The position numbers and the translations under genes were made by a program. Below, one piece after another: positions 46,319 to 53,651 of a DNA stretch of 53,651 nucleotides. Source of the stretch: Streptomyces mayonensis (GTDB taxonomy: Bacteria; Actinomycetota; Actinomycetes; Streptomycetales; Streptomycetaceae). The stretch lies in NCBI RefSeq assembly GCF_018982965.1, contig NZ_JACBYP010000052.1, positions 1-53,651 on the forward strand. Reading direction: 5' to 3'. Under the pieces are notes generated by a model that saw only the letters and a program-made list of their open reading frames with translations, was not told the DNA's origin and ran no database searches. Position 1 is the stretch's first letter. The number at the start of each line of letters is the position of its first letter.

Positions 46319-47479
46319 ATGGCACCCGACAGATTCGCGGTCAGCTACGAGACGCTGTACGAACTCAAGCGTCAGATGCACCGGTTGGCCGACGACGCCG
46401 AGAGCGGCGGCGGTGGCGGCGTGTTCGAGGAGCTGGGCAAGCAGTCGTCCTCCGACAACAAGGACGTGTTCGGCAGCCAGTACGTCGCCTCGAAGTTCGG
46501 CCTTTTCTACCGGCTCTCCGCGAAGCGGGTGAAGGACGGCGCCGACGGACTGCGCAGGTTCGGCAACACCTTCGAGGGCTTCGCGCACGTGGCGTTCGAG
46601 CAGGACGGGGTGATCGCGTCCAGTGCCACCACGTCCGCGACGTCGATGCAGCTGAACCGGTGGAAGAGCGAGAAGGCGGCCCACGACGAGTGGGAGCAGA
46701 AGACCGACGCCTGGAACGCCTACGTGGAGAAGATCGGCGCCGCCGACTACCTCCGTGAGCACCCCGACACCGACATCGACACCGCCTGCCAGGCCGAGGG
46801 ACCCGGCCGGCCCGCGTGGTGCGACACCTACCGCCAGAACATGTCGGACGACATCTACGAGGTCGACGGGATCAGCGACCGGGTGCCGCCCCAGCCGGGC
46901 GAGGAACCCGACAAGCCGGCCGACGAGCCGCCCAGCAGCGCCACCATCAAGGACGGCCGGGGCAACGTGATCTCCTCGGACGTCACCTACGACGACGACT
47001 ACAACGTGACCACCGAGGAGTCCGTCGTCCGCCTGGAGAACGGCGAGGAGTACACCACGCGCACGGAGTACCACGGCAAGCCCACGCTCATCCAGCCGGA
47101 CAACCCCGAGCCCGTGTACGACGACGAGAACGACCGGTGGACCTGGGACACGAAGCCCGCCTACAGCACCCAGGACTACACCAGCACGAGCACGTCCCCC
47201 GACGGGAGCGTCACGGTGGAGGAGGTCAGGATCGACGACTCCGGCTCCGAGCGGCCGGGCTCGGGCCAGAGGACGGTCACCACGACCAGCGAGGAGGACG
47301 GCGAGGAGACCGTGACCGTCACCGAGTACACCCGCGACGGCCCCTACGGCGAGTGGGTGAAGGTCGAGGACGAGAACGACAGCGGAGGCGACAGCGGCGG
47401 CGGGGACGACGAGCCCGTCACCGACCTCGACCCGACGGGCCAGAACTCGATCCCCGGCAACAGCCATTACAAGGTCTGA
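46319..47479 (+). CDS. T7SS-associated protein with WXG100-like N-terminus and acidic C-terminal region
   Basis: 386 aa from ATG 46319, with GGGAGGG 5 nt upstream. Residues ~1-130 are helical: VSYETLYELKRQMHRLADDA, FGLFYRLSAKRVKDGADGLR and FGNTFEGFAHVAFEQD. The composition resembles Esx/LXG-type helical hairpins, without a W-x-G. A small Cys pair (DTACQAEG, PAWCDTY) follows. From residue ~190 on the protein is very acidic, Thr/Asp/Glu/Tyr-rich and probably a repeated beta structure (TTRTEYHG, QDYTSTSTSPDGSVTVEEV, DGEETVTVTEYTRDG), ending PGNSHYKV. No signal peptide. First of three genes in line, likely a secreted partner or adaptor of the giant protein; inference from context. Confidence 0.8.
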   Translation: MAPDRFAVSYETLYELKRQMHRLADDAESGGGGGVFEELGKQSSSDNKDVFGSQYVASKFGLFYRLSAKRVKDGADGLRRFGNTFEGFAHVAFEQDGVIASSATTSATSMQLNRWKSEKAAHDEWEQKTDAWNAYVEKIGAADYLREHPDTDIDTACQAEGPGRPAWCDTYRQNMSDDIYEVDGISDRVPPQPGEEPDKPADEPPSSATIKDGRGNVISSDVTYDDDYNVTTEESVVRLENGEEYTTRTEYHGKPTLIQPDNPEPVYDDENDRWTWDTKPAYSTQDYTSTSTSPDGSVTVEEVRIDDSGSERPGSGQRTVTTTSEEDGEETVTVTEYTRDGPYGEWVKVEDENDSGGDSGGGDDEPVTDLDPTGQNSIPGNSHYKV

Positions 47480-47538
47480 TCACCATCACACCCCTTTTTG
47501 ACCACACCCACTCCCCCACACCAGGAGGAACGTTTCCC

Positions 47539-47862
47539 ATGAGCACGCCCGGCGCGAACATCCAGATGATCAGCAGTGAGGTCGACGAGGCCACCGCCGC
47601 AATGCGGCTCAGTAATGAGGAGGTGCTGACGCCCGCCGTCGTCAAGGCCAAGACGAAGGTGGCCGAGACCCTGGGCACCTCTCTCGTCCTGCCGGAGACG
47701 GGGGTGGTACTGGACGACAAGTTCACCGCGTTCATCGGGCAGCTCAACGATCTGGTCAACACGGTGTCCAAGTACGCGCACCAGTTCGACCAGATCAAGG
47801 AGGGGTTGCTGGAGATGGACCACAAGTACGCCCAGGCCATCCTCAATCCGCCGCAGCAGTAG
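47539..47862 (+). CDS. Esx-like small helical protein (ESAT-6 size, no WXG)
   Basis: 107 aa from ATG 47539, with AGGAGG upstream (11-nt spacing). Almost all helix: IQMISSEVDEATAAMRLSNE, then a middle segment with possible turn around LPETGVVLDDKF, then QLNDLVNTVSKYAHQFDQIK and GLLEMDHKYAQAI. Size, leaderless helical-hairpin profile and position before another such gene and eccC match an EsxA/EsxB-type pair, though no W-x-G is present. The longer open frame upstream overlaps the previous gene and is a shadow. Probably a secreted heterodimer partner of the next protein. Confidence 0.75.
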   Translation: MSTPGANIQMISSEVDEATAAMRLSNEEVLTPAVVKAKTKVAETLGTSLVLPETGVVLDDKFTAFIGQLNDLVNTVSKYAHQFDQIKEGLLEMDHKYAQAILNPPQQ

Positions 47863-47904
47863 CGGCAGCCGCCCCGGCTCACCCCACACCCACACGGAGA
47901 CCCC

Positions 47905-48357
47905 ATGGCGAACGACGACATCGCTCTTGTCTACGACGACATAGCGGACTGCTGCAGCGTGCTGGTCGCGCAGACCGACATCATCATCCCCGAGGTGTAC
48001 TCGCTGATGCAGAAGGTCGACACCCTGCTCGACCACGGCCTCTACCTCGAACAGGCCTCCCCGGCGCTCAAGACGGCCTACGAGCAGTTCAGCCGCACCC
48101 TGCAGAGCGCCGGCGCCAGCCTGGAGATGTACGCGCAGATGTTCAGCAACATCAAGACCGCCTTCGAGAACAACGACAACGCCGCGATGGTCGGCGCGCT
48201 CGGCGGCCTGGACGGCGACGGCGGCTACGCGCCCGAGGCGACCGAGAACCCGATGAGCGAGAAGGACCCGCGCGCGTGGGCCCCGACCGGCGGCAACATC
48301 GGCGCCAACGTGAACTGGAACGCAGACCACACCCAGGTCACCAGCGTGGACAAGTAG
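47905..48357 (+). CDS. Esx-like helical protein with C-terminal tail
   Basis: 150 aa from ATG 47905 with GGAG upstream, 42 bp after the preceding Esx-like gene. Residues ~5-105 form two long amphipathic helices (VYDDIADCCSVLVAQTDIII, YSLMQKVDTLLDHG / LKTAYEQFSRTLQSAGASLE, MYAQMFSNIKTAFENND). A ~45-aa polar, Gly/Asn-rich tail follows (GGLDGDGGYAPEATENP...). A flexible C-terminal tail next to a helical hairpin is where EccC reads export signals in Esx substrates. The end is only 26 bp from the convergent eccC stop. Confidence 0.75.
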   Translation: MANDDIALVYDDIADCCSVLVAQTDIIIPEVYSLMQKVDTLLDHGLYLEQASPALKTAYEQFSRTLQSAGASLEMYAQMFSNIKTAFENNDNAAMVGALGGLDGDGGYAPEATENPMSEKDPRAWAPTGGNIGANVNWNADHTQVTSVDK

Positions 48358-48383
48358 CGCGCATCGGCCGTGCCGGGCGGCCG

Positions 48384-51300
48384 TTACTGCTGGAGCACCG
48401 TCAGCGGCACCTGCACCGCCAGGGCGCGGCCCGTCCCGTCACCGGTCCAGCCGCGCCCGGCGACGATGGTCGGCCGCATGTGCTGGGCGCCCAGCCGGGC
48501 CCCGACGATCTCGCCCTCGGTGAGGCTGCGCGGCCCCAGCAGCAGTCCGGCGCGGCCCCTGCGGGCGACGCCCAGCCATCCCATCGAGGTCAGTCCCTCG
48601 GCGGGAACGGCCGCGAGCAGGGCCTGTCCGCGTTCCTGCCCGGACGTGGCCAGCCGCCGCAGCGCCCGGTCGGCCTGGCCCGTCGCCAGCAGGTCGGCGT
48701 CGTCCACGACCACGACGACCTGCTGTCCGGCCAGTTTCTCCAGGGCCGACTCGATCTCCTCACCGGACGGGTCGGGGCCGCTGACGACCACGGCCAGGCC
48801 GTGCGCGGCGAGCTGCCGCAGGGGCGAGTCGCGCGGGGTGACGACGAGCAGCGCCGTGCCGCTCATCAGCAGCGAGACGCACATCCCGGCCAGTGCCGTG
48901 GACCGTCCGCTGCGCGGCGGTCCGACCACCAGGTAGGTGGGCGAGTCGCGTACGAAGTCGTGGCACATCGCGGTGGTGTCGTCGCCGCCCACCCCGACCA
49001 GCGCCCGCATGGGCCGCCACTCCTCCTGCGGCATGCCGTCCACGATCTCCTGGAAGGCGACCTGCCCCGGCAGGGCGTTGACCCGGAACGGACGCCGCGC
49101 CCCGTCGACCCCGCTGTCGCGGACGGTGGCCCGGCGGCCGATGGACCGCAGCGCGTCCGCCTGGTCCCCCGTCTCGGCGGATCCCGGTGCGGGCAGCAGC
49201 AGGATCTGCCCCTCGACGGCGCCGGGAGCGAACCAGCCGCGGCCCGGCGGGACGTTCTCGGGCACGTGCTTGCGGTCGATACCGGCCGCCGCGAAGTCCG
49301 TACGGTCGGTCTGCCGCAGCAGCAGCCGCTTGTCGTTGTGCTGCCCGGCCCGGCTGCCCAGGAGCTGCCGTTCGGAGGTGGCGACGACGTGGATGCCCGC
49401 GGTGACGCCCTCGCGCAGCAGCCGGAACAGCTCCTCGTTGAGCCGCCCGCCGTCGTACTTCTCCAGCAGGTCGGTCAGCGCGTCCCAGCCGTCGATCAGC
49501 AGCACGAGGTGCGGCGGCCGCTGGTCCCGGGGCAGCCGGGTGCGCAGTTCGGCGACGGAGGCGACGTCGTGCTCCGCGATCAGCGCCTGACGCTCCGTCA
49601 GCTCTGTCACCAGGCGGCGGATGAGCCGGTCCATCCGCTCCGGGTCCTGGCGCGGGACGACGGCACCGCAGTGCGGCAGTTCCTCCAGCACCGCCAGGCC
49701 GCCGCCGGCGGCGTCGAGACCGTAGAGGTGCACCTGGTCGCTGGCCAGGTACAGGGCCGCGCCGCCGGCCAGGGTGCGCAGTACCTGCGTACGGCCGGAA
49801 CGGGGCGCTCCGATGACGTAGAGGTGCCCGAAGCGGGCCAGGTCCACGGTGCCCGGCACCTGGGCCTGACGGCTCGGCAGGTCGTAGCGGGCGAGCGGGA
49901 TCTCGGGCAGCAGGGCACCGCCCGGCTCGGGGTCCCTGGACGGCTCGGGCATGACGAGCCGCTCGTCGAGCGGCGGCAGCCAGGGACGGGGCTGCGGCGA
50001 GAAGTCGTCCAGCGAGTCGGTGGCCGCGCGCAGGGCCTCCACCAGGAGGCTGAGGTCGGTGGGCGGGTCCTCGGTCCCCGCCCCGGACGGCGCCTCCTCC
50101 TCCGCCTCGGGGCCGGCGGCGGGCAGCGCCGCGGGGCGGCCCAGCGTCCGCCAGTCCATCTCCGCCCGGCGCACGACGTGCGGTGCGGCCGGACGTACGG
50201 CCTCGGCCCCGTGCTCCTCGTCGTCCTGGGGCAGCGGGCGCTCGGTGCCGACGTAGGCGGTCTGGAACGGCACGGGCGGCCCGTCGCCGCGCCGGATCAG
50301 GGCCCGGCCGGGCGTGGCCGGCGAGATGCCCGCGGCGCCGCCGGCGTTGATGATGTCCTGGCTCTCGTGGCGATCGGTGACGCGCAGCGCGATGCGCAGG
50401 TTGGTGTTGGCGCGGATCTCGTTGCTGACCGAGCCGGCCGGACGCTGGGTGGCCAGCAGCAGGTGCAGGCCCAGGGAACGGCCCCGCTGGGCCAGGCTGA
50501 TCAGGCCGGGGACGAACTCGGGCAGTTCGCGCACGAGGGTGGCGAACTCGTCGATGACGAGCAACAGCCGGGGCAGCGCGGCCAGTTCCGGGTCGCGGGC
50601 GCGCTTGGCACGGTACTCGCGGTGGTCCTTGACGCCGACCTCGGCGAGGACCTCCTCGCGGCGGCGCAGTTCGGCGTCGAGCGAGGCGAGGGCGCGCTGC
50701 ACCAGGTGGCCGTCGAGGTCGGTGATCATGCCGAGGGTGTGCGGCAGTTCCGCGCACTCCCGGAAGGCGCTGCCGCCCTTGTAGTCGACGAGGACGAAGA
50801 CGAGTTCGTCCGGCCGGTTCTCCACGGCCAGGGAGGCGATCAGGGTCTGGAGCAGCTCGGACTTGCCCGATCCCGTGGTGCCGCCGATCAGGCCGTGCGG
50901 GCCGTCCTGCGCGAGGTCGAGGGCGACGGTGCCCTCGTGGCCCACACCGATGGCGAACACCGTGGAGGCGGGGCGCTTGAGCCAGCGGACCAGCAGGGCG
51001 GCCGGGTCCGGCGGGTCCTGCCCGATCAGCGGCAGCAGTTCCACCTCGGCGGGCATGCCCGCGTCGCCCTCCACGGTGACGTCGCGGACCGGTGCCAGGG
51101 CGCGGGCGACCTCCTCGCACCACTCGGGTGTGACCAGGTCGGCACGGATCTCGGAGACGGCACGGACGTTGGAGCTGCGCAGGGTCAGCCGGTTGCCGGT
51201 CGCGGTGATCACCGCGGCGCACTCCTCGGGCAGCACGCGCTCGCGTTCGTCCAGGCAGATGCTGTAGACGCGGACCGCCGGGCCCTCGGTGAGGATCGGC

Positions 51301-53024
51301 ACCGTACCGGGCACGTCCCGCAGTCTCCAGGCGCCGTCCATGACCACCAGGATGTCCGGCTCACCGTTTCCCGCGGCTCCGGCCTCCGTCCGGATCTGGA
51401 TCTCCGCGTACAGCTCACTGATCCGCTGCGCGGTGGACTCCGGGTCGTTGCCGATGGCGATGACGGGGGCCTTGTCCGGGCCGAGGCGGCCCGGCCGCAG
51501 GTGCGGCAGCCAGCGTACCCAGGCCCAGTCGGCGGCGCGGTCCTCTTCGGTCAGTACGACGATCCTGAGGTCGCGGGGGCTGTGCAGGACCGCCGCCTGG
51601 GCCACGTGCCAGCGGGCCAGGGCGAGGGCGGCGCGCGGGGCGCCGGTGATGCCGATGGCGCCGAGCTGCGGCAGGTCCACGCCGATCGGCACGTCGGCGA
51701 GCCGCCAGTTGACCTGCCGGTGGTTGCTCTCCCGCACCGAGTCGGTGATGCGTTTCAGTGAGGCGCGGGCGACGGTGCCCAGCCGCAGGGTGAGGTAGTC
51801 GCCGTGGTGCCTGCGGCGTTCCCACAGCTGGTGCCCGGGGCCGCGCGCGGTGAGGCGGACCGTCGCCGGGTCGGGGGAGGCGATACTCCGCTGCTCGCGT
51901 TCGTCGACGGTGGCCCGGCGCATCTCCCGCTCCAGGGCCGCCCGGCGCAGCCGGTACCGGCGGAGTTCCTCCTCGTGGCGCTTGCGGTTGGCGCGGCGGC
52001 CGGTCAGCCAGTTGCCCATCGCCATGATCGGGGTGAAGACGATCAGCGCGATGAAGTAGAACGACCGGATCAGGAACATCATGACGAGGCCCATGAGCAG
52101 CGGCGACATCATCATCATGAACGGGAACGGGCGGGGTCCGGCGGGCGTGGGAGGCCCCGGCAGGCTGAGGTTCTCGGCGTCCAGGTGGGGGGTGATGCGG
52201 GGCGGCCGGTTGTACTCGACGGTGAGTCCGTCGGCGGACAGCTTGACGGCGGCGTCGGGCGCGTAGGGCGGGGCGAGGCGCAGCAGGTGGTCGCCGAGGG
52301 CCAGGTCGGCCCAGAGCGGCCACTCCTCGCTGCCGTCCTGAGGCGGGGGCACCTGGCCGGGCGGGAGCGGCTCGGGCTCCGCCGGGAGTCCGTCCGGGCC
52401 GGGCGGCGCCGGTTCGGCGCTGTGGCCGCCGGGGCCGCCGTCCTCGCGGCCGGCCGGCTCCTCGTCGGTCAGCGGGGTGCCGGTCTCCGGGTCGACGGGC
52501 GGCGGCGGGGTGAGACTGCGCAGCCCGCACCGCTCCGGGTCGGCGTCCTCGGGCAGCAGGTAGCTCGCGGTGCCGTCGGCGTGCACGGTGATCCAGGTGC
52601 CGGCCGCCGGCGTCCCGTCGTCGTGCCCCTCGGCGGCGTCCTCGGGTGCGATGTCCGGCAGCCGTACGAGGCAGCCGCGGTCGGTGCCCACCTCGTAGAG
52701 GCCGGGGCCGAGCCGCCACACCTGCCCGGCGCCGGGACCGGCCACGTGCCGCAGCTCCAGCAGGGCCGGTTCGGTGGCGGACGGGCGCCGGGCCTCCCGG
52801 TCCTCGGCGGCCGGCGGGACGGGCGCGCCGAGCCCGAGCAGCGCGCCGTCGCGCACCCCGGCCCTGCCGAGCGGCGTACCGGGTTCCAGCGGCTCTCCGT
52901 CGAGGTAGAGCCGGGGCGTGGAGAGCGCCACCGCGAGTTCGTCCGTGGTGGTTTCGGGGGGCAGGTCGAGTATGTGGTCGGTGCGGCTGCCTTGCGCGTC
53001 CGCGGTGGTGATCGTGAGTTTCAC
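48384..53024 (-). CDS. eccC: EccC-type FtsK/SpoIIIE ATPase of a type VII secretion system, with FHA-like N-terminus
   Basis: 1,546 aa from GTG 53024 (VKLTITTADAQG); no good RBS is visible and the open frame upstream is Arg/Pro-rich repeat DNA. Residues ~1-75 are a small beta-grasp or FHA-like domain and ~95-130 a second FHA-like segment (VWRLGPGLYEVGTDRGCLVR). A Pro/Glu linker follows, then two transmembrane helices (~300-340). The motor has three ATPase domains. D1 is intact: Walker A GGTTGSGKSE at ~713, Walker B LLLVIDEFATLV at ~822, and RGRSLGLHLLLATQRPAGSV. D2 (GAPRSGRTQ, ~1069) and D3 (GPPRSGRSTA, ~1365) have Arg in place of the Walker A Lys. This fused three-domain EccC/EssC powers export of Esx-family substrates across the membrane. 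Other Ecc components are not in view. Confidence 0.94.
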   Translation of the reverse strand: MKLTITTADAQGSRTDHILDLPPETTTDELAVALSTPRLYLDGEPLEPGTPLGRAGVRDGALLGLGAPVPPAAEDREARRPSATEPALLELRHVAGPGAGQVWRLGPGLYEVGTDRGCLVRLPDIAPEDAAEGHDDGTPAAGTWITVHADGTASYLLPEDADPERCGLRSLTPPPPVDPETGTPLTDEEPAGREDGGPGGHSAEPAPPGPDGLPAEPEPLPPGQVPPPQDGSEEWPLWADLALGDHLLRLAPPYAPDAAVKLSADGLTVEYNRPPRITPHLDAENLSLPGPPTPAGPRPFPFMMMMSPLLMGLVMMFLIRSFYFIALIVFTPIMAMGNWLTGRRANRKRHEEELRRYRLRRAALEREMRRATVDEREQRSIASPDPATVRLTARGPGHQLWERRRHHGDYLTLRLGTVARASLKRITDSVRESNHRQVNWRLADVPIGVDLPQLGAIGITGAPRAALALARWHVAQAAVLHSPRDLRIVVLTEEDRAADWAWVRWLPHLRPGRLGPDKAPVIAIGNDPESTAQRISELYAEIQIRTEAGAAGNGEPDILVVMDGAWRLRDVPGTVPILTEGPAVRVYSICLDERERVLPEECAAVITATGNRLTLRSSNVRAVSEIRADLVTPEWCEEVARALAPVRDVTVEGDAGMPAEVELLPLIGQDPPDPAALLVRWLKRPASTVFAIGVGHEGTVALDLAQDGPHGLIGGTTGSGKSELLQTLIASLAVENRPDELVFVLVDYKGGSAFRECAELPHTLGMITDLDGHLVQRALASLDAELRRREEVLAEVGVKDHREYRAKRARDPELAALPRLLLVIDEFATLVRELPEFVPGLISLAQRGRSLGLHLLLATQRPAGSVSNEIRANTNLRIALRVTDRHESQDIINAGGAAGISPATPGRALIRRGDGPPVPFQTAYVGTERPLPQDDEEHGAEAVRPAAPHVVRRAEMDWRTLGRPAALPAAGPEAEEEAPSGAGTEDPPTDLSLLVEALRAATDSLDDFSPQPRPWLPPLDERLVMPEPSRDPEPGGALLPEIPLARYDLPSRQAQVPGTVDLARFGHLYVIGAPRSGRTQVLRTLAGGAALYLASDQVHLYGLDAAGGGLAVLEELPHCGAVVPRQDPERMDRLIRRLVTELTERQALIAEHDVASVAELRTRLPRDQRPPHLVLLIDGWDALTDLLEKYDGGRLNEELFRLLREGVTAGIHVVATSERQLLGSRAGQHNDKRLLLRQTDRTDFAAAGIDRKHVPENVPPGRGWFAPGAVEGQILLLPAPGSAETGDQADALRSIGRRATVRDSGVDGARRPFRVNALPGQVAFQEIVDGMPQEEWRPMRALVGVGGDDTTAMCHDFVRDSPTYLVVGPPRSGRSTALAGMCVSLLMSGTALLVVTPRDSPLRQLAAHGLAVVVSGPDPSGEEIESALEKLAGQQVVVVVDDADLLATGQADRALRRLATSGQERGQALLAAVPAEGLTSMGWLGVARRGRAGLLLGPRSLTEGEIVGARLGAQHMRPTIVAGRGWTGDGTGRALAVQVPLTVLQQ

Positions 53025-53188
53025 TGGGGGTCCAAGCCGGGGGTCGGTGGCATCGGTCGGATACGGACATGGCGGCCGCCTCCCGGACCCGCCCGGAGGC
53101 GGCGGGAACGGCGGCGCGGGGACGGGAGCGGGGACGGGGACGGCGGTACGGAGACGGCGCGGTACGGAACCGGCGGTACGGAACCGGC

Positions 53189-53304
53189 GCCGTCCCGGCC
53201 GGGACGGCCGAGCCGACACCGCCCGCACGGCGGGAACGGACAACCGGCCCGCACGGACCCCGCCCAGCGGCCCGCACGGCCGACGGGCCGGCACCGCCGT
53301 TCGG
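53189..53304. repeat. Direct repeat unit 1 upstream of eccC
   Basis: A ~116-bp segment starting GCCGTCCCGGCC and ending GCCGTTCGG, repeated at 53338-53456 (period 149 bp) with scattered differences. It lies in the 627-bp region 53025-53651, which is extremely GC-rich, contains further short repeats (GGTACGGAACCGGC, 53159-53188) and holds no gene I would support. Confidence 0.8.
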
Positions 53305-53337
53305 CGCGGAGCCCCGGTCGCCGGCACCGAAGCGGAC

Positions 53338-53456
53338 GCCGTCCCGGCCAGAACAGCCGAGCCGACGCCACCCGCACAGCGGGAACGGACGACCGGCCCG
53401 CACGGACCCCGCCCCCGAGCGGCCCGCACGGCCGACGGGACCGAGCTGCCGTTCGG
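53338..53456. repeat. Direct repeat unit 2 upstream of eccC
   Basis: Second copy of the 149-bp-period repeat. Shared blocks include CAGCGGGAACGGAC-type sequence and CCGGCCCGCACGGACCCCGC; this copy has three extra bases near 53415 relative to unit 1. Confidence 0.8.
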
Positions 53457-53651
53457 AACGGGGCGCCGGCCCTTGGGATCGGTCGGGCAGGGCGCTGAGG
53501 CATGCGGGCGCCGGTTCGTGCGTACGGCGGTGCGGCCCCGCGCTCCCGGCCTGCACCCGGCATCGGTGGTCTGCGCGGGCGGTGGGCCGGTGCTGCCGTA
53601 CGCGCGGGGGCAGGGTGGGCCGGCCGGTGCGGTGGGCGGGCCGGCCCACCC

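Noticed and set aside
53021..53563. 180-aa minus-strand frame ending at the eccC start
   Set aside because: Arg/Pro/Gly-rich composition, encoded by the 149-bp direct repeats, no RBS or domain; treated as non-coding.
1..53651. tRNA, rRNA, insertion sequence, integrase or attachment site
   Set aside because: None recognised on reading; no transposase or recombinase motifs in any supported frame.

Overview
The window is high-GC, codon-biased actinobacterial DNA, almost certainly from a Streptomyces chromosome. The signs are about 70% G+C, GTG and TTG starts, leaderless genes, and a maltose transport cluster laid out as in Streptomyces (malR divergent from malEFG, followed by an alpha-glucosidase and an alpha-amylase).

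Left part (1-8.9 kb): ordinary backbone genes. These are a truncated winged-helix regulator, a NarL-type two-component pair, a secreted DUF1996 protein, a small His-rich lipoprotein, a TPR-like protein, a 643-aa membrane-anchored protein of unknown function, a TetR regulator and a small tautomerase. Middle-left (8.9-17.2 kb): the maltose/maltodextrin regulon. The minus strand carries malE, malF, malG, an intracellular GH13 alpha-glucosidase and a secreted alpha-amylase; the plus strand carries the LacI-type regulator malR. CTTGCA-type inverted repeats in the malE-malR gap and before the amylase are the expected MalR operators, and a strong hairpin separates malE from malF.

Right part (17.2-53.6 kb): a type VII secretion (ESX-like) accessory locus dominated by one uninterrupted gene of 25.5 kb encoding 8,513 residues. 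Its N-terminus looks like a T7SS export signal. Its interior holds a caspase-like His/Cys region, a papain-like toxin/deamidase (Tox-PL) triad, three copies of a 165-180-aa module (two almost identical at DNA level), two copies of a 520-aa module whose motifs fit a glutamine-synthetase/amidoligase fold, a very large beta-rich region and several low-complexity linkers. By eye it contains only four cysteines. Downstream on the same strand lie a previously hidden 48-aa ORF, joined to both neighbours by ATGA overlaps, an EccA-like AAA+ ATPase fused to a right-handed beta-helix, and a membrane-anchored ricin-type lectin. Upstream and divergent are three small helical Esx-like proteins, followed by a convergent eccC gene for the FtsK/SpoIIIE motor with an N-terminal FHA-like region.

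Proposed working model (inference): EccC and the Esx-like proteins form the export side, the AAA+ protein acts as a chaperone, and the giant protein is a self-processing, multi-effector substrate comparable in logic to MARTX toxins. eccB, eccD, eccE and mycP are not in the window.
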